This document shows positions 18,057 through 27,100 of a stretch of DNA of 64,000 nt, piece after piece. The notes under the pieces were generated by a model. That model had not been told where the DNA came from, searched no databases, and saw only the letters and a list, made by a program, of their open reading frames with translations. This stretch comes from JBAXAM01 sp037142515. GTDB taxonomy: Bacteria; Pseudomonadota; Gammaproteobacteria; UBA9339. The position numbers and the translations under genes were made by a program. Position 1 is the first letter of the stretch, and the number at the start of each line of letters is the position of its first letter. Location: the NCBI GenBank assembly GCA_037142515.1, contig JBAXAM010000002.1, forward strand, positions 33,781 to 97,780, in the 5' to 3' direction.

Positions 18057-19187
18057 TTATCTACACCAACGCTCCGGATTAACCGGCCTACCATTATAGC
18101 GGATCGCAAAATAAAGCCCAGGCTCTTCAGAACCACTTCTGCCAACTGTAGCTACTATCTCACCAGCTTCAACATAATCGCTTAGTTTTTTGCGGAAACT
18201 ACTATTATGTCCATAAAGGCTCATATAACCACTTCCATGGTCAATAATCAATAGTAAACCATAACCAGTAAACCAATCAGCATATACTACTCTTCCCGAT
18301 GAAACTGCTTGAATTCCTTGGTTTTCGGGGGCTGCGATAATAATACCGCTCCAACTCCAAGAACTTTGCTCAATTGGGCTACCAAAATGGATAGTAATCG
18401 CTCCTTTGGTTGGCCAGACAAAGTGCTTACACAGCTGCTCCATAAACTTGGGCGATATAGCAACTGTTTTGTGTGTATCAGTCTGACTCAGCCGCATAAT
18501 TAGTCTCTCTAAATCTCTCTTAGCACTTATTAGTTGACCCAACTTTTGAGTTTGCGTAGCAATTTTATTTTTCAATGAACCAAGAATTTTATTACGCTCC
18601 TGCTCGACTTGAACCAATTCTTGCTTTTGCTGCTCCTGTTTACTTTCAAGATTTTCTAAAACTTTGGTTTGTTTTTCAATTTGTTGTTTATTCAGAGCAA
18701 TCTGTTCCAAAGTTTTTTTAATGCTGCGCAGCTGCTTAAGCCGTGCAACAAAAATATATCGATGGTATACCAAAAGCAGATCTGAGGTTATATGATCCTC
18801 TTTATTGAAAATGGTTTTAAAATAATTAGATTGTCCAATCTGATAAGCGGCAACCATTTGAGCAGAAAATTTTTGCTGTGTATCTTGCAGTTTCAGTTGT
18901 TGTTTGGTTTTATCATGATTTAATTTTGTTAGAATCCTTTTCTGCTGTTTGAGTTTTTTTAAGGTTATTCGATAATTTGTCTCTAAAACTATAATTTTTG
19001 CTTTAAGATTCTTCAGCTGTTGTTCAACCGATACCTGCTGCTTTTCTTTTTGATTAATATCTGTTTTAACTTTAGTGATTTGGTTGAGCAAGCTTTTAAG
19101 CTTAACGCGATTGCTTGCGGCACCGACTGGTGCGCAGATACAAACAAAGCACAAAATTATAAAGATTTTAACGCACTTATGAACCAA
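18057..19187 (-). CDS. envC: EnvC-like murein hydrolase activator
   Basis: Periplasmic activator of the amidases that split septal peptidoglycan. The 376 residues comprise a signal peptide (FIILCFVCICAPVGAAS), a long Gln/Lys-rich coiled coil at about 25-230, and a C-terminal LytM (M23) domain. The zinc ligands of active M23 peptidases are degenerate: the usual HxH is LYFAIR, and no HxxxD is seen near SWSWSGIII. That matches EnvC, a non-catalytic activator. It overlaps gpmI by 11 bp, the order found in Escherichia coli (gpmM-envC). Confidence 0.92.
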   Translation of the reverse strand: MVHKCVKIFIILCFVCICAPVGAASNRVKLKSLLNQITKVKTDINQKEKQQVSVEQQLKNLKAKIIVLETNYRITLKKLKQQKRILTKLNHDKTKQQLKLQDTQQKFSAQMVAAYQIGQSNYFKTIFNKEDHITSDLLLVYHRYIFVARLKQLRSIKKTLEQIALNKQQIEKQTKVLENLESKQEQQKQELVQVEQERNKILGSLKNKIATQTQKLGQLISAKRDLERLIMRLSQTDTHKTVAISPKFMEQLCKHFVWPTKGAITIHFGSPIEQSSWSWSGIIIAAPENQGIQAVSSGRVVYADWFTGYGLLLIIDHGSGYMSLYGHNSSFRKKLSDYVEAGEIVATVGRSGSEEPGLYFAIRYNGRPVNPERWCR

Positions 19188-20730
19188 GCTTCACCATCGG
19201 CTCCCCAATCATTTCCTTTGGTTTTTCAAGTCCCATTAGGTATAACAATGTTGGAGCAACATCAATCAACTTACCTGTGTCTTTAGTAATAACTGCTGGG
19301 CGCCCTACATAAATAAATGGGACTAAATTAGTAGTATGAGCTGTAAATGGCTGTCCTGTTTCCAGATCAATCATTTTTTCAGCATTACCATGATCAGCAA
19401 TTATCACTATTTCACCGCCAACTTCTAAAAGAGCATCAACCACACGCCCGAGGCATACATCAACAGCTTCAATTGCCTTTACCGCAGCATCAAAAACACC
19501 GGTGTGTCCAACCATATCAGGATTAGCATAATTACAAATAATCAAGTCATACTTTTTCAAACGAATTGCTTCAAGTAATTTTTCTGTAACCTCAAATATA
19601 CTCATTTCCGGCTTTAAATCATAAGTCGCAACCTTTGGTGATTGCACCAAAATACGGTCTTCTTTATCGAAAGGCTGTTCACGACCCCCATTAACGAAGT
19701 AAGTAACGTGAGCATACTTTTCGGTTTCAGCAATTCTTAGTTGAGTACAACCATTTGCAGCTACAGTTTCGCCTAAAATATGGGTCAAATCATCGGTTGG
19801 GTAGGCTACTTGAGCTTTTAAGTCAGCTGCATATTCAGTCAAAGTCACATAATCAATAAGCTTGGGCGTAAACTCACGCTCGAAACCACTGAATTGTGGA
19901 TCAGTAAAAGCATAACTCAACTCGCGACCACGATCAGAGCGAAAATTCATAAAAATAATTGAATCGCCATCCTTTATGGTAATTGGCTTCTCATTTTCAG
20001 GGTGAATCGCGGTTGGTTTTACGAATTCATCATTTTCTCCACGCACATAGGCAGATTTCAATGCAATCACCGCATCGGTGTAATGATAATCAGTTTTTCC
20101 CAAAGTAAATAAATCATAAGCAAGCTGCACACGTTCCCAACGCTTATCACGATCCATACCATAATAGCGCCCACCAACTGAAGCTATCTTGCCACAACCG
20201 AGGCTTTGCAGCTTGTTTAGCATCGATTGGATCGGTCCTAGAGCAGATTGAGGAGGTGTATCGCGACCATCAAGAAAAGCATGTACATAAATATTTTTCA
20301 GTCCACGTTTAACTGCCAATTCAACCATGGTTTCGATATGCGTATTGCGACTATGTACACCGCCATTGGAAAGCAAACCAAAAACATGAAGAGCACTGCC
20401 TGCAGCGATAGTATCATCAACTGTTTTGTTCAATACTGGATTTTTAAAGAACTCACCAGATTCAATTGCCAAATCAATTTTGGTTAGGTCTTGCAGTACA
20501 TAACGCCCAGCACCAATATGCAAATGACCAACCTCAGAATTGCCCATCTGGCCACGCGGCAAACCTACATCTAGACCGGAAGCCGACATTAACGCGTGTG
20601 GATGCTTTTGCCACAACTGATCAAAATTTGGTTTTTTCGCTGCGATAACAGCGTTGCCCTTAGTTTCTTCTGTATAACCCCAGCCATCAAGAATTAAAAG
20701 CATGATAGGACGATGTTCTAATGTAGTCAT
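19177..20730 (-). CDS. gpmI: 2,3-bisphosphoglycerate-independent phosphoglycerate mutase
   Basis: Interconverts 3- and 2-phosphoglycerate using two metal ions. From the ATG at 20730 the protein is 517 residues (MTTLEHRPIMLLILDGWGY). The catalytic Ser is S65 in MGNSEVGH, and the metal-binding motifs DGRDTPP and ADHGNAEKM are present. An upstream in-frame start (20790) would add about 20 unrelated residues and lies in the divergent promoter region, so I reject it. It heads the gpmI-envC-ctpA-ABC-F run and is divergent from the rhodanese-secB genes. Confidence 0.95.
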   Translation of the reverse strand: MTTLEHRPIMLLILDGWGYTEETKGNAVIAAKKPNFDQLWQKHPHALMSASGLDVGLPRGQMGNSEVGHLHIGAGRYVLQDLTKIDLAIESGEFFKNPVLNKTVDDTIAAGSALHVFGLLSNGGVHSRNTHIETMVELAVKRGLKNIYVHAFLDGRDTPPQSALGPIQSMLNKLQSLGCGKIASVGGRYYGMDRDKRWERVQLAYDLFTLGKTDYHYTDAVIALKSAYVRGENDEFVKPTAIHPENEKPITIKDGDSIIFMNFRSDRGRELSYAFTDPQFSGFEREFTPKLIDYVTLTEYAADLKAQVAYPTDDLTHILGETVAANGCTQLRIAETEKYAHVTYFVNGGREQPFDKEDRILVQSPKVATYDLKPEMSIFEVTEKLLEAIRLKKYDLIICNYANPDMVGHTGVFDAAVKAIEAVDVCLGRVVDALLEVGGEIVIIADHGNAEKMIDLETGQPFTAHTTNLVPFIYVGRPAVITKDTGKLIDVAPTLLYLMGLEKPKEMIGEPMVKLGS

Positions 20731-20773
20731 ATTTTTCTCTGAGTAATTCTCCGATATAAACCATTGTAGCGGT

Positions 20774-20823
20774 ATTATAAATAATCTCAATAATTAGATT
20801 TCTTGATCAGCTTAATCTATAAT
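20774..20823. promoter_or_regulatory. Divergent promoters between gpmI and the YibN-like gene
   Basis: On the plus strand TATAAT at 20818-20823 has a weak -35 (TTAGAT) at 20794-20799 and lies about 28 bp before the rhodanese ATG. On the minus strand another perfect TATAAT is the complement of 20774-20779, about 44 bp before the gpmI ATG. Both -35 boxes are poor. Confidence 0.4.
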
Positions 20824-20850
20824 GCGCCAACAGATAAAAAGAGAAAATAT

Positions 20851-21276
20851 ATGAAACAGCTTCTATCATTTATACAAAACCATTGGCCGCTATGTACAGC
20901 AGCTGGTACAATATTGGCATTATTAGTTTTTGAAGAATTCAAAAACAAAATAGGCGGAATACCAAGAACCTCAGCACAGGACGCAACTTTATTACTCAAC
21001 CGTGAGCATGCTGTAACTATTGACTTGCGCAATCAAAAAGCGTTTGCGAGCGGTCATATCCTCGACTCAATCAACATAGTACGTACTGATTTTGATGCTC
21101 ATATAAAAAAAATCGAATCCCATAAAAGCCATATTCTAATCCTAGTAGATGACACTGATGCTAACGCCGCATCAATAGGCGCTAAACTGCAAAAAAACGG
21201 GTTTGCCAAGATATATATTCTGGCTGGAGGTCTACAGTCCTGGAAAGATGCAAATCTACCTTTAATAAAAAACTAA
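20851..21276 (+). CDS. Membrane-anchored rhodanese-like protein (YibN-like), catalytic Cys absent
   Basis: 141 residues: an N-terminal membrane helix (about 15-28, AAGTILALLVF) followed by a rhodanese fold with recognisable DLRNQKAFASGHI and the final GGLQSW motif. Where active rhodaneses have the Cys loop (CxxGxRS), this protein reads VDDTDANAAS (about 99-108) with no Cys, so sulfurtransferase activity is unlikely. Position upstream of secB and divergent from gpmI is that of Escherichia coli yibN. I start at 20851 rather than the in-frame ATG 48 bp upstream, because that one precedes the TATAAT promoter element. Confidence 0.85.
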   Translation: MKQLLSFIQNHWPLCTAAGTILALLVFEEFKNKIGGIPRTSAQDATLLLNREHAVTIDLRNQKAFASGHILDSINIVRTDFDAHIKKIESHKSHILILVDDTDANAASIGAKLQKNGFAKIYILAGGLQSWKDANLPLIKN

Positions 21277-21291
21277 ACGAGAACCAACCAT

Positions 21292-21762
21292 ATGACAAAA
21301 CATCTAAACCACAAAGAAAACGCCACTCAGGCTGAACCACAACACGAATTTGGCATTCAACGTATCTATATCAAAGACCTCTCATACGAGGCACCAAGCA
21401 CACCGGAAATATTTCAAACCGAATGGGCACCACAGGTTGATTTTAATTTACAGACTGACTCCAAAAAAATAACTGATGACGTCTATGAGGTGGTGCTGCA
21501 AGTTACAGTTACGGTTAAGTTGAAAGATATAACCGCGTTTTTGGTTGAAGTGAAACAAGCAGGCCTATTTACCGTAAAAGGCTTCACCAAAGAGCAGCTT
21601 GACCCAATGCTTGGTAGTTTCTGCCCTAATATTTTATTTCCTTATGCGCGCGAACTTATATCTGCAACGATCAGCCACGGCAGCTTCCCGCCATTATATT
21701 TAGCACCAATTAATTTTGATGCTATGTATCAAGAGCAATTACAAAAACACCGTGAAAAATAA
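21292..21762 (+). CDS. secB: Protein-export chaperone SecB
   Basis: Tetrameric chaperone that keeps preproteins unfolded and delivers them to SecA. The 156 residues carry the family core FGIQRIYIKDLSYEAPSTP and the C-terminal ISHGSFPPLYLAPINFDAMY region. It lies 15 bp after the rhodanese gene. In this window the envelope proteins with signal peptides (CtpA, EnvC, the inverse autotransporter) are plausible clients. Confidence 0.96.
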   Translation: MTKHLNHKENATQAEPQHEFGIQRIYIKDLSYEAPSTPEIFQTEWAPQVDFNLQTDSKKITDDVYEVVLQVTVTVKLKDITAFLVEVKQAGLFTVKGFTKEQLDPMLGSFCPNILFPYARELISATISHGSFPPLYLAPINFDAMYQEQLQKHREK

Positions 21763-22360
21763 GTTTCTTATAGCTGTTGCTTTATTGATTCCATCTAGCA
21801 TCACTTTAGCACTATGCCCGCAGTTTAATAGCGTCGCGCTACAATTTGCGCTAGCACAAAGCAATATGCAATCTCCGTTTAGTCTTGAACAACTACAAAA
21901 CACTCTTGGTCAAAACAAACCAGAATCTACTGATGTAATAGCAACCTATACTTGGACCTATAAAAATCGCATATTACTTGTTAGTACCAACAATAGTGAT
22001 CTTACAAAAAAAATGCTTACAGGTAATGATGATGGGAGTATAACTTCAAGGCAGATGGAACAAGCTTACGAAAAATTAAAAACTGCGACCTCGATCTGGA
22101 CTATTAAGGAAATAGAACGCCAGCTTGGCCCCGGACGCACTACTCGCACCAAACTACAAAACTATAGCTGGCATTGCGGCATTGGATCATTGGAAATTAC
22201 AACTGATCAAGATAATAATATCACTGCGGCAACTATCAGCTATAAAACTTCTCAAAATAAAGACATTATCGAGACTCAATTGGGTTTCAATCACCCAGCA
22301 TGGGATATAGCCACCGACTCATTCGGTGGGTTTTATCGAGCATGGAAGCGTTCGTTTTAG
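21752..22360 (+). CDS. Hypothetical exported protein overlapping secB
   Basis: The frame is open from 21716, but a GTG at 21752 gives a clean signal peptide (KNKFLIAVALLIPSSITLA), so I use that start (202 residues), overlapping the end of secB by 11 bp. The mature part is polar and ends in an aromatic-rich stretch (GGFYRAWKRSF). It has two Cys after the signal region and Trp-rich patches (YTWTYK, SIWTIKE), suggesting a small secreted or periplasmic fold. I recognise no family. Overlap with secB implies co-expression and perhaps SecB-dependent export; that is inference. Confidence 0.65.
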   Translation: MKNKFLIAVALLIPSSITLALCPQFNSVALQFALAQSNMQSPFSLEQLQNTLGQNKPESTDVIATYTWTYKNRILLVSTNNSDLTKKMLTGNDDGSITSRQMEQAYEKLKTATSIWTIKEIERQLGPGRTTRTKLQNYSWHCGIGSLEITTDQDNNITAATISYKTSQNKDIIETQLGFNHPAWDIATDSFGGFYRAWKRSF

Positions 22361-22366
22361 GACCCG

Positions 22367-23113
22367 CTAATCTACTTTTCCAACTGTTGCCAAATAAACA
22401 GCAAACTCATCTTTACCATTTACCCCAATGATTTTATCAACAGCATTTTGCTCATACGCAGCAATTGCACAAGTTCCGGCATGAATCGCCTCAACCGCCA
22501 AATAAAGATTTTGACAAACATGCCCAGCATCAAGCGCAATAAATTTATAGGCATAAGGACCACAGCGCCATTCGCTACGATAAGGAACGGCAGTCCAAAT
22601 GAATACTACTGCGGCACCATGCACTTGTGGCTGGTTAATTTCAAAACAACTGGTACAGATTTTATCTGCTATACCACTTTGGTCAGAAACCAAACATAGT
22701 TTGTGATCAAGAGGTATATAGCGATAAATCCCCGGCTTTAAGTCTTTAACTCGACGAATTACCAAATAAGTTTCAAAGGGGTGGCATGCGCTCGCAGAAG
22801 GAGCTGCACGGTGAGCAAAAATATCTTTATCGGTTATGCCTTGCGTAGACCACAATAAAAACGAAAGCTCCTTCAGGGTCAAAAAATCTTGCGTAAATCT
22901 GCGCCGGGAACGCCGATTTTTAATTGCATTTACTAATTTAATAGCAAAATCAAAATGCTCCGGAGCAACTAAGTCAATTAGTTTAGCTTCTGGCAAACAG
23001 GGCTTTTGTCCAGAAGGCATTGGCACACCCTTATTGCTATCAGAAGGCCACTTACTCCACCCTTCTTCAAAATCACACTTCAAAATATCGCGACTAAAAT
23101 TTTTGTACTTCAT
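22367..23113 (-). CDS. SagB/ThcOx-type nitroreductase-like oxidoreductase
   Basis: FMN-dependent oxidoreductase of 248 residues. The region RRSRRRFTQDFLTLKELSF and the later SASACHPFETYLV are typical of SagB-type nitroreductases, as is GPYAYKFIALDAGHVCQNL. Relatives oxidise azolines in modified peptides or act on unknown substrates. Many occur alone, and no YcaO cyclodehydratase is visible in this window. It is convergent with the secB run (6-bp gap to the exported-protein stop) and divergent from fba. Confidence 0.82.
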   Translation of the reverse strand: MKYKNFSRDILKCDFEEGWSKWPSDSNKGVPMPSGQKPCLPEAKLIDLVAPEHFDFAIKLVNAIKNRRSRRRFTQDFLTLKELSFLLWSTQGITDKDIFAHRAAPSASACHPFETYLVIRRVKDLKPGIYRYIPLDHKLCLVSDQSGIADKICTSCFEINQPQVHGAAVVFIWTAVPYRSEWRCGPYAYKFIALDAGHVCQNLYLAVEAIHAGTCAIAAYEQNAVDKIIGVNGKDEFAVYLATVGKVD

Positions 23114-23173
23114 ACTTCCTCCCTATAAGCATTCACACCAAATTATAACACAATTTTTTTCAAATGCTTTTAC

Positions 23174-23203
23174 TTGATTATATCCTATGTGTTAGAATAT
23201 ATT
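23174..23203 (+). promoter_or_regulatory. Putative fba promoter
   Basis: TTGATT at 23174-23179 and TATATT at 23198-23203 with an 18-bp spacer. The leader then carries AAGGAG, an unusually strong ribosome binding site, before the ATG at 23230. A second -10-like TATACT lies at 23204-23209. Confidence 0.4.
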
Positions 23204-23229
23204 TATACTAACATTACAAGGAGTTTAAC

Positions 23230-24159
23230 ATGCCTCTAGTCTCTACCAGAGAAATGTTCAAAAAAGCTTATTCCGGCGGTTATGCGATAGGTGCGTTTAA
23301 CGTCAATAATATGGAAATCATTCAAGGCATAACTGAAGCAGCCAAAGAAGAAAAAGCACCACTGATTTTGCAGGTCTCTGCCGGCGCAAGAAAATATGCC
23401 AATCATACCTACCTAATGAAATTGGTTGAAGCAGCGGTAATTGAAACTAATCTACCAATTTGCCTCCATTTGGATCACGGTGACTCATTCGAGCTTTGCA
23501 AGTCTTGTATCGACGGTGGTTTTACTTCCGTTATGATTGATGGCTCACATTTTCCTTTTGAGGACAATATAGAGCTAGCCCGCAAAGTTGTCGAGTATGC
23601 ACATCCTCGCAATGTAACTGTTGAGGCTGAACTTGGAAAGCTGGCTGGTGTTGAAGACGAAGTTAAAGTCTCATCAGATGACGCCCTTTACACCGACCCA
23701 TCCGAAGTCGAGGAATTTGTCACAAAAACAGGCGTTGACTCACTGGCAATTGCCATTGGCACCAGTCACGGTGCCTTTAAATTCAAGGGTACACCAAAAC
23801 TACGCTTCGATATTTTAGATGAAGTCAGTCGTAGATTACCAAACTTCCCGATTGTTCTTCATGGCGCATCATCAGTTATGCCAGAATATGTCGAAATGAT
23901 AAATAAATTTGGCGGCAAAATGCCTGGGGCACAAGGAGTTCCTGAAGACCTCCTGAGAAAAGCTGCCTCACTTGCCGTATGTAAAATCAATATTGATTCT
24001 GATTTACGCCTTGCTATGACTGCCATGATCCGCAAAAGCTTTGCCGAAGATCCAACCAATTTTGATCCACGCAAATACTTAGCACCAGCGCGAGAAGCAA
24101 TCAAACAAGTTGTGCGTCACAAGATGGTTCACGTTTTAGGATGTAGCGGGAAGGCTTAA
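23230..24159 (+). CDS. fba: Class II fructose-bisphosphate aldolase
   Basis: Zinc-dependent cleavage of fructose 1,6-bisphosphate to the triose phosphates. The 309 residues show the metal and catalytic motif HLDHGDSFELC (D82, H83) and the phosphate-binding HGASSV region. Together with the PPi-type phosphofructokinase (50874) and GpmI (19177) it covers several glycolytic and gluconeogenic steps in this window. An AAGGAG ribosome binding site suggests high expression. Members of this family also include tagatose-bisphosphate aldolases; the glycolytic role is the more likely. Confidence 0.93.
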   Translation: MPLVSTREMFKKAYSGGYAIGAFNVNNMEIIQGITEAAKEEKAPLILQVSAGARKYANHTYLMKLVEAAVIETNLPICLHLDHGDSFELCKSCIDGGFTSVMIDGSHFPFEDNIELARKVVEYAHPRNVTVEAELGKLAGVEDEVKVSSDDALYTDPSEVEEFVTKTGVDSLAIAIGTSHGAFKFKGTPKLRFDILDEVSRRLPNFPIVLHGASSVMPEYVEMINKFGGKMPGAQGVPEDLLRKAASLAVCKINIDSDLRLAMTAMIRKSFAEDPTNFDPRKYLAPAREAIKQVVRHKMVHVLGCSGKA

Positions 24160-24199
24160 ATTTAGTATTTTTTATTGAAGTACAATAGGAGAAAATTTT

Positions 24200-27100
24200 A
24201 TGGACTATTTGGCTATAGGTGAAATAGTTGTAAACGCGGCGTTGTGGACACCAGGAGTCGGCAAGGTTGCTGCCCGCGCTATCGACTGGATGAAGGAAGG
24301 TTATAACGACATCATTCAACCCATGACCGATAGAAGAAACGGATTGCGCGCACAAAAAATAAATGTCAAAAGGATAAGCCCAGAAAAAGGCCATGAAGAC
24401 GAGGCTAGATTTCAATTTGATAATGTACAAATAATCAAAGATGATGACATAAAAGAAGAAGTAGAAGCCATAAAAAAGGAAATATCTGAAGAAGAAAAAT
24501 CAGAAGAAAAACTATTAGAAGAACTCGCGCAAAAAAACACGTCTAAAGAAGACACTGAAAAACAGCTTGCTGAGTTTAGAAAAAATAGGCCTCAGAGAGT
24601 TCAGATAGACCCGCAACAATATACAGTTACTCTTGACGTCCCTAAAGGCAGCACTTTTATGGGACAAATTGATTTTGGTGACTGGGAGAAGCTAGAAAGC
24701 AAAGGATTTAAAGTTAAAATTGTTGAGAAAGGAACGAATAAAGAAGTAGGTCAAGCCAAACGTAACCAAGTTTTAGATACTCTAAAAAAAGTACCATTAA
24801 CGCTTGGGCAAAACTCTACCTCACTTAATCCTGATCAAAAAGTTGGCGCTGCAACTGAAGAAGCTTGGAATACGGGATGGAGAATTATAGACAACCCTGC
24901 AAACTACATCGCAACCCTTAGAGATAAAAAATTAAGATCCGCCGATGTTGATCCTTCAGGAGGTCAAATTAAACATCTAAGCGATGACCCTTTTATCGAT
25001 GGTTTCGCCAATTTCGTTACCCAAGTCCCTAAAGAAGAAGGCAATACCGCTGTAAACCGTTATTTTGGTACAATGGAACGAAGGATAGATAATGCTTTAA
25101 TTCTTACTCAAGCAAGTAAACAAAGATTCGAAAAAAAGCTTGCGGATGCAAAAGAGGCCAAAAAAGGCTTTTTCAAAAAAATGCTACTTTGGGGCGCAGC
25201 AATTGTAGCTGTTGCTGTTGTAGCAGTTGCAGTGATTGCCGTCACAACGATGGTTGCTCCAACTCTAGGCGGCATCCTAATCGCTGCTGCTGGAAAAGCA
25301 GTGTATTCTATAGCAAAATCACCATCGAATTTTTTGAAATTTCTGGGTGTTATCGGAATAGGCCTTGGCTTGGCAAAAGTTAACATGGAGCGCCAAACTG
25401 AGAACATAAAAATAGCAGAGCAACAAATCAAAAAAGCCCAGGAAGGAGAAAAAGCTCTAACCGAACTGAAAGACGCAATAAAAACAAAAGGACCAGAAAT
25501 AGAAAATGTTTTAAAAGAAATGCAAACCCTGGAAGATAGACCAAGCAATAAAAAAGGAGAATCTGTAGAGTTAAATTTTGATAATAAGGACATTGGTGCT
25601 TTAGGAGTAAGTATCATCTGTAAATCTCTTGAAAAAACCGCATTGCAACAATGTAGTCATGTTTTAATGTTAAATGCAGATGTTCCAATTCCAGGTGATA
25701 TTCCACCAGACACCATTGTAATGCAGAGGAACCAGGGTGGTGATTTAACAGTTCACTGGGGTAGAGGAAAAAGCAGTACTTTCAAGGGTAAAGATGCTGA
25801 AGAGTTAAGCGCGCTAATAGAAAAAACAGGCAAAGATCCGAAAGTTCAAGGAGTTTTATTTGAAAGCGCAGATCAAGGTTTGATTGATTTAATCAAATCA
25901 AAATGTAGTACCGACCTGCAACCAAACTGGAAAGACATTAAACTATCGCTACAAAACTGCAGCGTCACCGCTGTAGATGTAAATAAATTGGCTAATACGT
26001 TAAGCGAGCCTTCATCCAATGCACTCCAAGTGCGAGAAATTAATTTAACAGGAAATAATATAGGACCAAGGGGAGTAAACATTATTTCTGAAGTTTTGAG
26101 TAAAAATTTTACGCTCACAAAGGTACAGTATGACCCCACATATGTAGATGGTGGAGAGACGAAACCCATAACAGCTAAAACGACTCAAGACAATATTGAC
26201 AGACAGTTGCTGATAAATGGTTATTTGCAAGGCGAGAAATTCACTGAAAATAGATTTTTTAAAAGCGAGCCGGAAATAGCTGCTGCTGCAATAAAAAAAG
26301 TGGCGGACAATACTGACACAACATCATTGCCATTAACAATTCGCAAAGACTTGTCCAAAGACGTAACTAACGCAATAGAACAAAACAAATGTTTTGTAAA
26401 ATTGAATCAATCTTTAGCTACGCCAAAACCAGATCAAGAACTAGTTGCGCGCTCCTTCATAGATACTTTTAAAATCGATCCATCGCGATGCCTAACTTTT
26501 GCAGTAACTAATAATATAACAGATAAAACTAGAAGTGCTTTTATGGAAAAGCCTCTAATGTTAAAAGAGTTGCCCTTAGAGCAGCGTGAGCAATTACTTA
26601 AAAGTCTTTATCAAAAGGCACCCGCCACTCTAGAAGGGGCGGAATTAGTTGCAAGTATTATAGAAAAACTTCCTATGGATAATGAGCCGCTCAGAGCTAA
26701 AACTGAAAGTATTCTAAAAACAATTTTAAAGAATGGAACACTAACAAGAGAAGCTTTAGAAAAAGAGAGGAAAAGCGCAAAGAGCAATCCTGCTTTATTT
26801 GACCTGCTGGACCGTTCATTACAAACAACAGAACAAGCAAACCTAGCAAGTCAGTTTGAATGTTTGAGATCGAAAAACACAGAAGATTTTGTCAAACTAC
26901 AAAAAAATCTAGACGAAAATTACGATATAAGGGGTGACTTCGGCTTCTCCAGCAATATGAGCGGAGACGTTAAAAAATACGTTGAAGGTATTCTTATTAG
27001 AAACAACCTAAATCATGCTATTAACCATGATGCTGTTAATAAATTAGCAACGTTTATGCAAATTTGCAAAGGTATTCCTTCTGAGCAAATCCAAGATTAT

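Noticed and set aside
20730..20790. Longer N-terminus of GpmI
   Set aside because: The extension is not part of the family and overlaps the divergent promoter; the ATG at 20730 has a suitable upstream purine-rich site.
24101..24430. Minus-strand frame of 109 codons overlapping fba and the giant gene
   Set aside because: Lies antisense to two real genes, with no known domain and no plausible start signals.
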